This document shows positions 35,577-43,718 of a stretch of 64,000 nucleotides of DNA, piece by piece (the first letter of the stretch is position 1; each line of letters starts with the position of its first letter). Location of the stretch: positions 62,001 to 126,000 of the forward strand of contig JAHBVJ010000018.1 in assembly GCA_019637615.1 (NCBI GenBank), given 5' to 3'. This stretch comes from Anaerolineae bacterium. GTDB lineage: Bacteria; Chloroflexota; Anaerolineae; Aggregatilineales; UBA2796. The translations under genes were made by a program, and so were the position numbers. The notes under the pieces were generated by a model. The model worked only from the letters and a program-made list of their open reading frames with translations, ran no database searches and was not told where the DNA came from.

Positions 35577-38195
35577 ATGACCGATCTGACGGGTAGACGC
35601 GTTGGTCAATACGCGATCGTGAGTCTGCTGGGACAAGGCGGCATGGCTTCCGTGTATCGCGCGCGACAGCTCAACATTGAGCGTAATGTGGCGGTCAAAG
35701 TGATCAAGCCTGATCTGGTAGCGAAAACTGAACTGCTTGCCCGATTTGACCGCGAAGCCCAGACTATCGCCTCGTTGAGCCATCCGCACATCGTCAAGTT
35801 GTTCGATTATGGGCAGCAAGATGGCGTGGTGTACTTTGTGATGGAGTTGATGGAGGGCGGCAGTCTGGCGGATTATCTCGCCAAGGGGACGCCACCGCTG
35901 GAACGCGTAGATCGGCTACTCGACCAGATCGGCTCGGCGCTGTCGTACGCGCATCAACAGGGCATCATCCACCGCGACTTGAAGCCGCAAAATGTCTTGC
36001 TAGATAAAAACGGCAACGCGATCCTGACCGATTTCGGGATCGCGCATTTGCTGACCGCCAACACAATGCTCACGCAGAACGGCGAAACAGTCGGCACGCC
36101 AGCATATATGCCACCGGAACAGTGGCAGAGCCGTCCGCTCGACTTGCGGGCGGATATTTACGCGCTCGGCGTGATTCTGTTCGAGATGCTCAGTGGTCAG
36201 CATCCGTTCAACGGGGATACGCCGTTCCAGATTATGCATAAGCATCTATACGAACCGCTGCCCTCGCTTAAAGCTGCCCGACCGGAACTGCCAATCAGCA
36301 TGGAAAATGTGCTGAATCGGGCGTTGGCGAAACAGCCGCAGGATCGGTTCGAGTCCGTGGATGCGCTGTTGACGGCGTATCATCAGGCACGCAACGGGAT
36401 GGCAGTGGACGCGCCGACTACGGCGATTGCCCCGATTGAGCTGGTTACCATCTCCGGGCAAAATGCGACCGATACGGCTACCGAACACAACCTGAGTACC
36501 AATGTCGCCGCACCGATCACTAAACCGGGTATACCTACTGATCCCCGACAGAAGCTCAAGCAGCCGGTTAGCGTGCGGCGGGGCTGGCTGCTCATGGGGA
36601 GCGCTGTCATTGTCGTGCTGGCGGCAGTATTGATCGTGTTGGCGACACGGGGCACGAACACAACTACGCCGCCAACCAGCGTTCCCGGCAGCAACGTACT
36701 TACGCAAGTGCAGCCCGTAGACGCGGGCGAGTACATGATCTTGGTGGCAGACATTGAGCAGCTCGATTCGAGTTCGCAAGATGTGACGCGGTTCATCGTC
36801 AATAATCTGAAAGACGCCTTCGAGACCAGCGTGCCGTTTTCCAATTTGCGCGTGCGTGCGCTGTCACAGGTGGTTCGCTCGGCACAGGAGGCCACCGGAG
36901 CCGCCAAAATACAGGCCGCCGCTATCGTGATCTGGGGCAACACCAGCGCTGGCAGCACTGATCTGCACGTGCAGGTGGGCGACCTCTCCCGTTTTTCGCA
37001 TAATCAGTGCCCTGAAGATGTGCTGCGACGCAGCAGCGACGTGCGCTTGCGACTGACCGACCCACGCTTGCAATCAGCCTCGATCTCGACACTGTTCACG
37101 CTGGTCATGGCACAAGTATGCGCGGGCGACGGTTTCGAGATTATGCGCCTCTACTCGATCCTCGATGCGCTGCGCGGGACGACGATGGGCGAACTTACTG
37201 GCGTAGGGACGGCGACACGACTGCATCAAGCGCTGGCCTTCTACCAGACCGACACCAAACGCTCGACAGACGCGTTGAGCGACATTATCGAGAGCGATCC
37301 GGGTAACCCGATCCTGTACGTGACCAGAGCCGCGACTTACCAGCGGTTGGGACAGTACGAAATTGCCCGTCAGGACATCGAAACGGCGTCCAAGTTAGGA
37401 GCCACCGCATGGCGTTCCAGTGCGTGGGCATCGCCTGTGTATCTTCAGATGTTCCAGACCTTCGCGCAACAAGATTACAAAAGCACGATTAGTGTTGTTA
37501 ACAAGATCATCCAGATGCGCCCTGACGATTGGTTTGCCTACTCCGTGCGCGGGGCAACCGCTTATTTGCAGCGCGACTTTGATCCGGCTGCCGCCGATCT
37601 GGACAAGGCGATTAAGCTAGGCGCACCCGTCAACCTGCCTTATATGCTCGGTTCGGTGATCGCGCTGCGGCAGGGACGCATTGCCGAGGCACGCAGCATG
37701 GTGCTGACGGTGATCGACAAATTCCCTGATCCGGCGCTGGTCATGCGCATTATGCGCAGTTTTTACGGGGATTCGGCGGCGGGCATTGTATTCGGGCCGC
37801 TGCTATCCGGCGGGATGAACGCCTTTTTAGGGCAGTATGACCGCGCGATCAGTGAGGCTGATAGAGGTCTCACGATGCTGCCCAATAACCCCGAACTGTA
37901 CTTGATTAAGGGCTTTGCGTACTGCAACCTAGATAGACCTGCCGACGCAGAAGCGGCGTATAGCAAGGGGATCGAGGTTGACCCGACATTGGGTTTGTTG
38001 TACTTGCTGCGCAGTGAAGCCCGCCGTTCACAGGGAAATTTGATCGGGATGACGGCCGATCTGAAGACCATCGCTGATATGAAGCTTGGCGCGGAGTTCG
38101 ATCAATTGGTCGCGGATGGCGTCGCGTTCAGGGCGAGCTGTGAGAACTTCTTCACGCAAGCGATGGGCACGCCGAGCGCGAACGCCACACCATAA
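35577..38195 (+). CDS. Membrane Ser/Thr protein kinase with C-terminal TPR region
   Basis: An 872-aa Hanks-type kinase. The kinase domain fills residues 11-270: GQGGMASVYRA loop, Lys41 in VAVKVIK, Asp134 in HRDLKPQN, DFG at 152-154, GTPAYMPPEQ activation segment. A single membrane helix follows near 340-362 (LLMGSAVIVVLAAVLIVLAT). The extracellular or periplasm-facing part starts with a domain of about 200 residues, followed by TPR repeats (ILYVTRAATYQRLGQYEIARQ, LYLIKGFAYCNLDRPADAE). It probably senses something outside the cell and phosphorylates cytoplasmic targets. The ATG at 35577 has GGAGG at four bases; longer in-frame extensions lack ribosome sites. Confidence 0.95.
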   Translation: MTDLTGRRVGQYAIVSLLGQGGMASVYRARQLNIERNVAVKVIKPDLVAKTELLARFDREAQTIASLSHPHIVKLFDYGQQDGVVYFVMELMEGGSLADYLAKGTPPLERVDRLLDQIGSALSYAHQQGIIHRDLKPQNVLLDKNGNAILTDFGIAHLLTANTMLTQNGETVGTPAYMPPEQWQSRPLDLRADIYALGVILFEMLSGQHPFNGDTPFQIMHKHLYEPLPSLKAARPELPISMENVLNRALAKQPQDRFESVDALLTAYHQARNGMAVDAPTTAIAPIELVTISGQNATDTATEHNLSTNVAAPITKPGIPTDPRQKLKQPVSVRRGWLLMGSAVIVVLAAVLIVLATRGTNTTTPPTSVPGSNVLTQVQPVDAGEYMILVADIEQLDSSSQDVTRFIVNNLKDAFETSVPFSNLRVRALSQVVRSAQEATGAAKIQAAAIVIWGNTSAGSTDLHVQVGDLSRFSHNQCPEDVLRRSSDVRLRLTDPRLQSASISTLFTLVMAQVCAGDGFEIMRLYSILDALRGTTMGELTGVGTATRLHQALAFYQTDTKRSTDALSDIIESDPGNPILYVTRAATYQRLGQYEIARQDIETASKLGATAWRSSAWASPVYLQMFQTFAQQDYKSTISVVNKIIQMRPDDWFAYSVRGATAYLQRDFDPAAADLDKAIKLGAPVNLPYMLGSVIALRQGRIAEARSMVLTVIDKFPDPALVMRIMRSFYGDSAAGIVFGPLLSGGMNAFLGQYDRAISEADRGLTMLPNNPELYLIKGFAYCNLDRPADAEAAYSKGIEVDPTLGLLYLLRSEARRSQGNLIGMTADLKTIADMKLGAEFDQLVADGVAFRASCENFFTQAMGTPSANATP

Positions 38196-38212
38196 GGGCG
38201 ATGGGGAACTAC

Positions 38213-38241
38213 AAACCCACAGTATGAACAACTGTGGGTTT
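38213..38241. terminator. Hairpin after the TPR-kinase gene
   Basis: AAACCCACAG (38213-38222) pairs perfectly with CTGTGGGTTT (38232-38241). It lies between the kinase stop and the stop of the convergent 54-aa gene and probably ends both transcripts. Confidence 0.65.
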
Positions 38242-38248
38242 GGTCATT

Positions 38249-38413
38249 TCAGTCTACTTCGAGATAGCGCAGCAATGAGGCCAAGGTTCCGAGTGATGTC
38301 ACTATTGCTTGTACAGAGTTTGATTGTAACAACCAAGCGATGCTACAGATAGTTGCTGCGATCTGTAATAGCAGTACCAGATTTCGGCGTACACGTTGTG
38401 ACATTGAGGGCAT
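38249..38413 (-). CDS. Small putative membrane protein (54 aa)
   Basis: An open frame on the minus strand, too short for usual gene calling. AGGAG lies seven bases before the ATG at 38411-38413. The product starts MPSMSQRVRR, has a hydrophobic helix (NLVLLLQIAATICSIAWLL) and a second weaker one (AIVTSLGTLASLLRYL), with a positively charged N-terminus as expected for a single-pass or hairpin membrane protein. I recognise no family. The strong ribosome site and sensible topology argue that it is real, but only comparison with relatives could confirm this. Confidence 0.5.
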   Translation of the reverse strand: MPSMSQRVRRNLVLLLQIAATICSIAWLLQSNSVQAIVTSLGTLASLLRYLEVD

Positions 38414-38650
38414 TTTCTAGCTCCTATGGATACTCTGTCTCCATCTTTCTACTCATTGCGAATGAGCAAACAGCAATCCACATAATCACACCGTTTGAAA
38501 CACGAAATCTATACTTAAGCTATATTCACAATCTGGGTTTCTCCATTCTACTAGCGTGAATATGCGTTAATGAGAACTATCCTGAATTGCTTGGTACAGT
38601 ATACGAAATGTCTCATCCCTTATATAAGGATAAGTCAACAATTCAGCGCG

Positions 38651-38926
38651 CTACACGAAGCACTGAATTATCATACGGATATCAATGAGGCTGCATTTGA
38701 AGTGAGGAAACAATTTGGCTTGTCCTTTATTTATGACTGACTCAATTTCCTCTTGAGAAATGTAAGCCCAATCAGCCAGTACATCGATAGGTTCTCCATC
38801 TAGGAATTTCTTTAGGAGGATTCTCTCTAGGGCTGTGTCCATTTCGTGGTTGATGATGTGCGAGATGGTGCGCATAAACTCATATCTAGTCCAGCTTTTT
38901 CCGCGAAGGCTAATATGCGAAGCCAT
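38651..38926 (-). CDS. Hypothetical protein (91 aa)
   Basis: A 91-aa soluble, mostly helical protein of unknown function. It starts MASHISLRGKSWTRYEFMRT and has LERILLKKFLDGEPIDVLADWAYISQEEIESVINK, which could include a helix-turn-helix-like pair. I chose the ATG at 38926, which has GGGAG at six bases, over an in-frame start at 38947. It is divergent from the 39185 gene across a 34-bp palindrome that carries a -10 box for each direction. The AT-rich composition differs from the conserved neighbours and suggests acquired DNA. Confidence 0.65.
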   Translation of the reverse strand: MASHISLRGKSWTRYEFMRTISHIINHEMDTALERILLKKFLDGEPIDVLADWAYISQEEIESVINKGQAKLFPHFKCSLIDIRMIIQCFV

Positions 38927-39002
38927 TTTTATCTCCCACTCTATCATTTCGTCATCATCTATACGACGTTTATGCTCATATCTAGGACAAATTCAGGGAC
39001 AT

Positions 39003-39036
39003 CTTATTATACCCCCATATATGGGGGTATAATAAG
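39003..39036. promoter_or_regulatory. 34-bp perfect palindrome with a TATAAT box in each direction
   Basis: CTTATTATACCCCCAT at 39003-39018, a two-base centre, and ATGGGGGTATAATAAG at 39021-39036 give perfect dyad symmetry over 34 bases. TATAAT occurs at 39028-39033 on the plus strand and, symmetrically, at 39006-39011 on the minus strand, so it can serve both the 39185 gene and the 38926 gene. A related, shorter element (GCCATATATAGGC) lies at 39043-39055. It is a strong candidate operator-promoter. Confidence 0.65.
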
Positions 39037-39184
39037 TAATGACGCCATATATAGGCATATTAATTTGTCCGACATATAATACTGGAAAGCGTAATATAGT
39101 CCCGACAGATGCCCGATTTTCATATCGGAGCCAACTTTTGGGGAAGCAGCGCCAGTCTTTGTAATATATGGTGAGGAGATCGAT

Positions 39185-39571
39185 ATGTTTCAAGATGTGA
39201 GCAGGGAAGCGCACACTGCCTTCTATTCTGGAGATCAACACAACATAATAACGTCTGATCCAGCGGTTCTCGTGGCACGTCGTGCGTATGCACAACGTTT
39301 TCTTGATAATGTGGTGTTTCCTGTAATACGCGCAGGTAGCATAGGCTCTGCCCAAGAAATTTGGAGATTATACTTTAGCTTTCGGCAAAAAAATGAGGGG
39401 ATTGGAAGTGATTTTCCACTAATCCTCGCTTGGTATTTGGTATTCCGACAGGACTTTATGAATCAGTGTCTTGCTGAGCATGCTCCCGATAAACTTTCAG
39501 ACGATGCGGCTGATATTGCTGTGGCAAACTTCCTGCTAGAGCAAATTGCCTTTGATAAATCTTCACGGTGA
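39185..39571 (+). CDS. Hypothetical protein (128 aa)
   Basis: A 128-aa soluble, helix-rich protein of unknown function with no recognised domain. It starts MFQDVSREAHTAFYSGDQHN, has a central WRLYFSFRQKNEGIGSDFPL, and ends with DDAADIAVANFLLEQIAFDK. A strong ribosome site (GAGGAG) precedes the ATG. It is divergent from the 91-aa gene across the 34-bp palindrome and convergent with the sigma-like gene at 39686. A joint role with one of these neighbours is possible but not shown. Confidence 0.7.
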   Translation: MFQDVSREAHTAFYSGDQHNIITSDPAVLVARRAYAQRFLDNVVFPVIRAGSIGSAQEIWRLYFSFRQKNEGIGSDFPLILAWYLVFRQDFMNQCLAEHAPDKLSDDAADIAVANFLLEQIAFDKSSR

Positions 39572-39627
39572 TTCAAAGCGGGGCTGATTCCTCTCTGCAA
39601 TCTGTGGAACAGCACATTAAAACCAAC

Positions 39628-39650
39628 GGGCGAAACAATGTGTTTCGCCC
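39628..39650 (-). terminator. Hairpin between convergent genes
   Basis: GGGCGAAACA (39628-39637) and TGTTTCGCCC (39641-39650) form a perfect 10-bp stem with a 3-base loop. On the minus strand a GTTGGTTTT run follows, so it mainly ends the 39686 gene. Confidence 0.7.
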
Positions 39651-39685
39651 ATAATCCACCGTGTAAACCAGCCTGAAAAACTGTG

Positions 39686-40297
39686 TTACTGATTCAACAG
39701 GTGTATGATAGAAATTAGATCTTCCGCATCATATTTTAGAGTAGCTGCGCGCTTAGCTTGTTTACGCGCGCGCTGAACACGTTTGTAGACAGTATCGCGA
39801 TCGATTCCATATCTTAGAGCAATTTCAGCCGGACTTTCGCCCCTGCTTACAAGGACAAGCATGTTCCAATCTTCTTCGTCGTCAATGAACCTACGAAGGG
39901 TTTCAAGGAATTCATGCACTGCCGAGATTTCGAATGGATCACCATACTCAAGATTTCGGCGACTAATCTCCTGTTTATGATATTTATTAGCTAGAATATC
40001 TTCAGTAGCTAAGTCGCCATAATCGCCATCTACACCCAATTCCACATTTTCGGTATTACGATCTCGCCTTGCGGAATCAATGGCCAGTGATGTGGTTTTT
40101 AAGACGACCTGATTGACTACGTGCTCTGTGGTGGTCACTTTTGCAGTAACATGTGGACTTCGGGAAAAGTACTCGAGTGCTAATTCGATGTACAGCTCAA
40201 CTTCAGTAATCGCGAGGCTGCGAAGGCGGGGCTTCGTCCTATCTATGATTACCTCGTAGCGGTCACGTGCGTATTGCAGAAATTCGTTGGGCTGCAT
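39686..40297 (-). CDS. Sigma-70-region-4-like helix-turn-helix protein
   Basis: A 203-aa protein. The C-terminal third has VSRGESPAEIALRYGIDRDTVYKRVQRARKQAKR, a sigma-70 region 4-type helix-turn-helix (about residues 148-182). The N-terminal part is helical (EVELYIELALEYFSRSP) and could be a degenerate region 2, but the usual core-binding signature is not visible. It may be an unusual ECF-like sigma factor or a plain DNA-binding regulator. AGGAGAG precedes the ATG. It lies next to small hypothetical genes and a palindromic operator, so it may control them (inference). Confidence 0.7.
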   Translation of the reverse strand: MQPNEFLQYARDRYEVIIDRTKPRLRSLAITEVELYIELALEYFSRSPHVTAKVTTTEHVVNQVVLKTTSLAIDSARRDRNTENVELGVDGDYGDLATEDILANKYHKQEISRRNLEYGDPFEISAVHEFLETLRRFIDDEEDWNMLVLVSRGESPAEIALRYGIDRDTVYKRVQRARKQAKRAATLKYDAEDLISIIHLLNQ

Positions 40298-40398
40298 ATT
40301 CTCTCCTAGTTAGTTCACTACTTCAACAAGTACGATTCCCCCTTGATGTTTCCGAGATATCAATAATTCTACGTAGCTACGTGGCATAACTAGTAATG

Positions 40399-40427
40399 TT
40401 GGACATTTTCCAGACATCTGCTATACT
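40399..40427 (+). promoter_or_regulatory. Orphan sigma70-type promoter
   Basis: TTGGAC (40399-40404) and TATACT (40422-40427) are 17 bases apart. No plus-strand gene starts within 1.6 kb downstream except a weak 53-codon frame. Any transcript would run into the hairpin at 40666-40706. Confidence 0.5.
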
Positions 40428-40665
40428 AGTGAAAATTAACACATACGAATAGACATAAAATTCCTCTCTAGATAGAAATAGTCAAACGAAAATATAATAT
40501 CATTGTTAAGAAACAAGTCAGATTTAGTGAAGGTTTAGATAAATTTTGAAGTCGCCAAATCACCGACTATATGATAGCGAGTTAATTGAGCGTTAATACA
40601 CCTTCTGGGGTATCGGTGAATGACGAAATCAAAGCTTGAGAATAATATTCAACGAGGAAATGGAA

Positions 40666-40706
40666 TGATGAACACAGCCTGTGATAGCAACAAACTGTGT
40701 TCATCA
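40666..40706. terminator. Hairpin downstream of the lipoprotein gene
   Basis: TGATGAACACAG (40666-40677) pairs perfectly with CTGTGTTCATCA (40695-40706) over 12 bp with a 17-base loop. There is no clear T run, so termination efficiency is uncertain. Confidence 0.5.
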
Positions 40707-40721
40707 GCTAGTAACTTTCCG

Positions 40722-41885
40722 TTAGCGGGTGCCGATGATGCGCAGCAAGGTACCCTGCGCGACTTGCTTGGCATTCTTGCCGTCTAAGTCCATACGCCAG
40801 ACGGTATCCAAGCCTTCGCCGCTGAAGACGCTGTAATAGATGCCGTCGTTGCCCCAGACCAGCGCCGTGATCGACTGCTGTGGATCGCTGAACTGCGTGA
40901 GCTGGCGGCGGTTGCTGCCGTCCAAGCCCATCATGAAGATGTTATAGACGCTCTGGGCGGAACCTGAGGCGGCGGAAACGACCACGATGAACTTACCATC
41001 GGGCGAGATGTCGCTCCACACATCAGTCACAGCGACGGGCGTGATCGTCTGCGGGGTGCTGAGGGCGTTCAGACGGTAGACCACCAGCGCCGATGCGCCC
41101 GTTTGGGGATCGCTCGCTGATGTCAGGAAGCCGCTGCTATCGGCTAACCACTGGCTGAAGGCCGCTTGACCGAGCGACAACGGCGTTTTCTGCTTGGTGT
41201 TCATGTCAAACAGCACGGCTTGATAGCTGACGCTGCCCGTTTCCGCGCCACCCGTGACAAGATACATCAAATAGGCGTTGTTGGGCGAGAAGGCAACAGG
41301 CACGGGGAAGCTACTGGGCGATTGCGCCTCGGTGAGCAGTTCTTGCGTCTGCCCGCTGGCGAGATCGTAGTAATAGACGATCTTCTTGGCCTGCGCAACT
41401 TTATCGGGCGCGGGCAAATCCGCGAAGGCAAAGCCAGTCGAGTCCTCACGCCACGTGATCGACGGACTGGTCAGCGCGTTACCAGACGGGATAGCCTTGG
41501 TAGCGGCGGGCGTCGTGCTGTAATCCGTCAAGGTCAGATCGACCAAGCCATTTTGCGCCGTGTAAACCACGCCATAGCGCCCATCCGGTGAGCCTGATGG
41601 CGGAATGCGGTCGGCACTGAGGGTGAGGATTTTGGTATCCGGTAGCTGTGCGACGAACTGCTCTAGTTGCGCCAGCACGAGCGTATTCGGAGACATCACT
41701 TGCCCGGTCGCGCCGCTGGCGGGCGTAGAGGTCGGCACCGCATCGGTCGCGACGATGCCACTTTCGGTAGTCGGCTGCGACTGATCAAGCGTGGCGACGG
41801 GCGGTAAGGTCGAGTTGCCGCCGCACGCCGTTAAGATCAGCGCCGCGCCAGCGATAAGAACGAGTGACGAGCGCCAGCGTTGCAT
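40722..41885 (-). CDS. TolB-like beta-propeller lipoprotein
   Basis: A 387-aa secreted lipoprotein. The signal peptide ends in ILTAC with Cys21. A short Thr/Ser-rich linker leads to a WD40-like propeller with units such as SPNNAYLMYLVTG, SPDGKFIVVVSAAS, FMMGLDGSNRRQLTQFSDPQQS and WRMDLDGKNAKQVAQ. It is related in design to the lipoprotein at 21288. The ATG at 41885 has the strong ribosome site GGAGGAG; the frame is open for another 66 codons upstream but without support. It is divergent from the XRE regulator at 42107. Confidence 0.88.
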   Translation of the reverse strand: MQRWRSSLVLIAGAALILTACGGNSTLPPVATLDQSQPTTESGIVATDAVPTSTPASGATGQVMSPNTLVLAQLEQFVAQLPDTKILTLSADRIPPSGSPDGRYGVVYTAQNGLVDLTLTDYSTTPAATKAIPSGNALTSPSITWREDSTGFAFADLPAPDKVAQAKKIVYYYDLASGQTQELLTEAQSPSSFPVPVAFSPNNAYLMYLVTGGAETGSVSYQAVLFDMNTKQKTPLSLGQAAFSQWLADSSGFLTSASDPQTGASALVVYRLNALSTPQTITPVAVTDVWSDISPDGKFIVVVSAASGSAQSVYNIFMMGLDGSNRRQLTQFSDPQQSITALVWGNDGIYYSVFSGEGLDTVWRMDLDGKNAKQVAQGTLLRIIGTR

Positions 41886-42020
41886 TGCTTTGCTCCTCCG
41901 TTGCTGTGAATCACCAATAAGAACTCTGCGCAGTAGCCCTCTGCCATGCGAGGATGAAGCTAACTTATGCGCAGAGTGGATGTGCATTTGTCTACTACAC
42001 AGTATATCTGTATCATCACA

Positions 42021-42049
42021 TTGCGCCATGTAATCACCCCTCCTATAAT
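42021..42049 (+). promoter_or_regulatory. Promoter of the XRE regulator gene
   Basis: TTGCGC (42021-42026), 17 bases, then TATAAT (42044-42049), about 60 bases before the ATG. A second TATAAT at 42069-42074 lacks a good -35 partner. Confidence 0.6.
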
Positions 42050-42106
42050 GGCGTGCGGCGATCAGTAGTATAATAAACGCCAAGTTCAGACCGTGGAGGA
42101 GTTCCT

Positions 42107-42859
42107 ATGAGTTTTGCCGATTTCAGTGCGCAGATGAAGAAGAAGCGCGGGTCTAAAGACGAGGCCGCCGAAGAAGCCCCCCGCGATTTCGAGGCGATTC
42201 ATGAACTCCGTACCCGAATGCTCGGCGTTTTGATCCGTGATGCACGCGAGGCCAGCGGCACAACACAGGAAGAAACCTCGCATGAAATTGGCATCAGTGA
42301 GGATCAGCTCCGCGATTGGGAATATGGACGGGAAGCGCCGACGCTGCCCCAACTGGAGATGCTGGCGTATTTCTTCGATGTGCCACTCAGCCAATTCTGG
42401 AGCGAAAAGACGCTCGATCAGGCTCAACGCGAACGCAATATTCCCGTGCCCAAAGATCAATATGGCTCGATCCGTAATAATATGATCAGTGCGCTGCTGA
42501 AAATGGCACGGTTGGAACGCAAATTGAGCCAAGAAGAACTCGCCTTGAAGTCCGGACAGACGCCGGAAACTATTGCGAGTTATGAGGCGGGAACAGAGAT
42601 CCCCTTCCCCGTGCTGACCTCGCTGGCGTCGGCAGTGAATAAGAATATGCCGTACTTCCTAGAAGGCACCGGACGCATCGGGGCGTGGTTGCAGATGCAG
42701 GAAGAATATCGACGCTTCAGCGAACTCCCGCCGGAAGTGCGGGCGTTTGTCTCGCTGCACGTCAACCAACCGTATATCGACATTGCCATGCGCTTGGCGA
42801 AGATGCCCCTCGGTGAGCTGCGCACCGTAGCGGAAAAAATTCTCGATATTACCTTGTAA
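42107..42859 (+). CDS. Transcriptional regulator with two XRE-type helix-turn-helix domains
   Basis: A 250-aa cytoplasmic protein with two consecutive Cro/C1-type DNA-binding domains. The first is near residues 43-100 (LIRDAREASGTTQEETSHEIG, then DWEYGREAPTLPQLEMLAYFFD). The second is near 130-190 (ARLERKLSQEELALKSGQTPETIASYEAG). The C-terminal part is helical (VRAFVSLHVNQPYIDIAMRLAKM). Two such domains in one chain could bind two half-sites. GGAGGAG precedes the ATG. A TPR gene follows after 84 bases on the same strand. Confidence 0.9.
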   Translation: MSFADFSAQMKKKRGSKDEAAEEAPRDFEAIHELRTRMLGVLIRDAREASGTTQEETSHEIGISEDQLRDWEYGREAPTLPQLEMLAYFFDVPLSQFWSEKTLDQAQRERNIPVPKDQYGSIRNNMISALLKMARLERKLSQEELALKSGQTPETIASYEAGTEIPFPVLTSLASAVNKNMPYFLEGTGRIGAWLQMQEEYRRFSELPPEVRAFVSLHVNQPYIDIAMRLAKMPLGELRTVAEKILDITL

Positions 42860-42943
42860 TGCCGTGTTATGCGGTTTGGCGTGAAAATGGGAAAAGTTAC
42901 ATTATTCACGTAAGCAGCAAACTGCCATAACACGCGAGGAAAA

Positions 42944-43507
42944 ATGACGGTAACAACGATGACAACAGGTGCAGAACTTCAAGAACAGGGCGTCAAACTG
43001 TTCATGCAACACGATTATGAAGCAGCGGCGGATAAGTTCAAAGAAGCCGTCGGCGCATACACGCAAGAGGGCAAGAGTGACCTCGCCGCCGAAATGAAAG
43101 TCAATCTCGGTCTGGTGGATCGGGCGCTTGGCAATTTCGACAACGCCATCACGCTGATGAATGAGGCGCAGCAGGTATTCGCTGAACTCAGTGACCGCAG
43201 CCGTGAAGCGCAGGTGAAGGGCAATCTGGGCGGTGTGTATCTGGCGCAGGGCAATAACGAACAGGCGATGACCTATTATCGTGAAGCCGCCGATGCGTTC
43301 AAGGAACTGGATGACGAAGATCGCTATGGTCAGACATTGCTGGCGATTGCGGACATTCACTTCAAGTCCGGTAAGCTGACACAAGCGATGGGCACGTACG
43401 AGATCGCGCTGGAAAGCATCAAGGAACCGAACCTCCGTCAGCGCATCATGAAGGGGCTGATCAGCGTCAAGAATAAGTTGGTGGGCGGCGGCGCACCCGA
43501 AGCCTAA
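42944..43507 (+). CDS. TPR-repeat protein
   Basis: A 187-aa all-helical protein with four tetratricopeptide-like units covering most of its length (EQGVKLFMQHDYEAAADKF, VNLGLVDRALGNFDNAITLM, GNLGGVYLAQGNNEQAMTYY, LLAIADIHFKSGKLTQAMGTY). It has no signal peptide and probably acts as a protein-protein adaptor in the cytoplasm. A CGAGGAAA ribosome site precedes the ATG. It is likely co-transcribed with the double-XRE regulator and ends at a strong terminator. Confidence 0.9.
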   Translation: MTVTTMTTGAELQEQGVKLFMQHDYEAAADKFKEAVGAYTQEGKSDLAAEMKVNLGLVDRALGNFDNAITLMNEAQQVFAELSDRSREAQVKGNLGGVYLAQGNNEQAMTYYREAADAFKELDDEDRYGQTLLAIADIHFKSGKLTQAMGTYEIALESIKEPNLRQRIMKGLISVKNKLVGGGAPEA

Positions 43508-43524
43508 GCATTCGCAACCTCTCG

Positions 43525-43570
43525 TGCTGGCGTCCGTCCCCATGATCGGGGCTGTCGCCAGCATTTTTTT
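43525..43570 (+). terminator. Intrinsic terminator after the TPR gene
   Basis: TGCTGGCG (43525-43532) pairs with CGCCAGCA (43556-43563), an inner GTCCCC/GGGGCT pairing extends it, and seven Ts follow (43564-43570). Confidence 0.85.
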
Positions 43571-43635
43571 CGCCTACTCCCGTCGCACCGACAACCATTC
43601 CCACCCGTGACCGAAGCGGCTGCCCAAGCACCTCA

Positions 43636-43664
43636 TTGACACACTTCTTAAAACATGCTATTTT
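43636..43664 (+). promoter_or_regulatory. Promoter of the LacI - sugar transporter operon
   Basis: A perfect TTGACA (43636-43641), 17 bases, then TATTTT (43659-43664). The predicted transcription start (about 43671) is ten bases before a perfect LacI-type operator. Confidence 0.7.
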
Positions 43665-43680
43665 ACCCACATGTCCGCGT

Positions 43681-43696
43681 GTGCATACGTATGCAT
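43681..43696. promoter_or_regulatory. LacI-type operator
   Basis: TGCATACGTATGCA (43682-43695) is a perfect 14-bp palindrome with the central CG typical of LacI/GalR operators. It lies between the predicted transcription start and the lacI-type start codon, so it fits autorepression by the downstream gene's product. Confidence 0.65.
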
Positions 43697-43718
43697 AACC
43701 ATCTGACAGAGGGTCTTG

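Larger units (their letters stand above)
40298..40721. other. AT-rich intergenic region with an unassigned promoter
   Basis: This 424-base region is bounded by two minus-strand genes. It contains a 12-bp palindrome ACGTAGCTACGT (40371-40382), a good plus-strand promoter at 40399 and a hairpin at 40666-40706. The only plus-strand open frame is weak (about 40620-40787, no clear ribosome site, overlapping the lipoprotein gene). A small RNA is possible. Confidence 0.5.

Noticed and set aside
40620..40787. Plus-strand 53-codon open frame after the orphan promoter
   Set aside because: No good ribosome site, and half of it overlaps the 3' end of the opposing lipoprotein gene.
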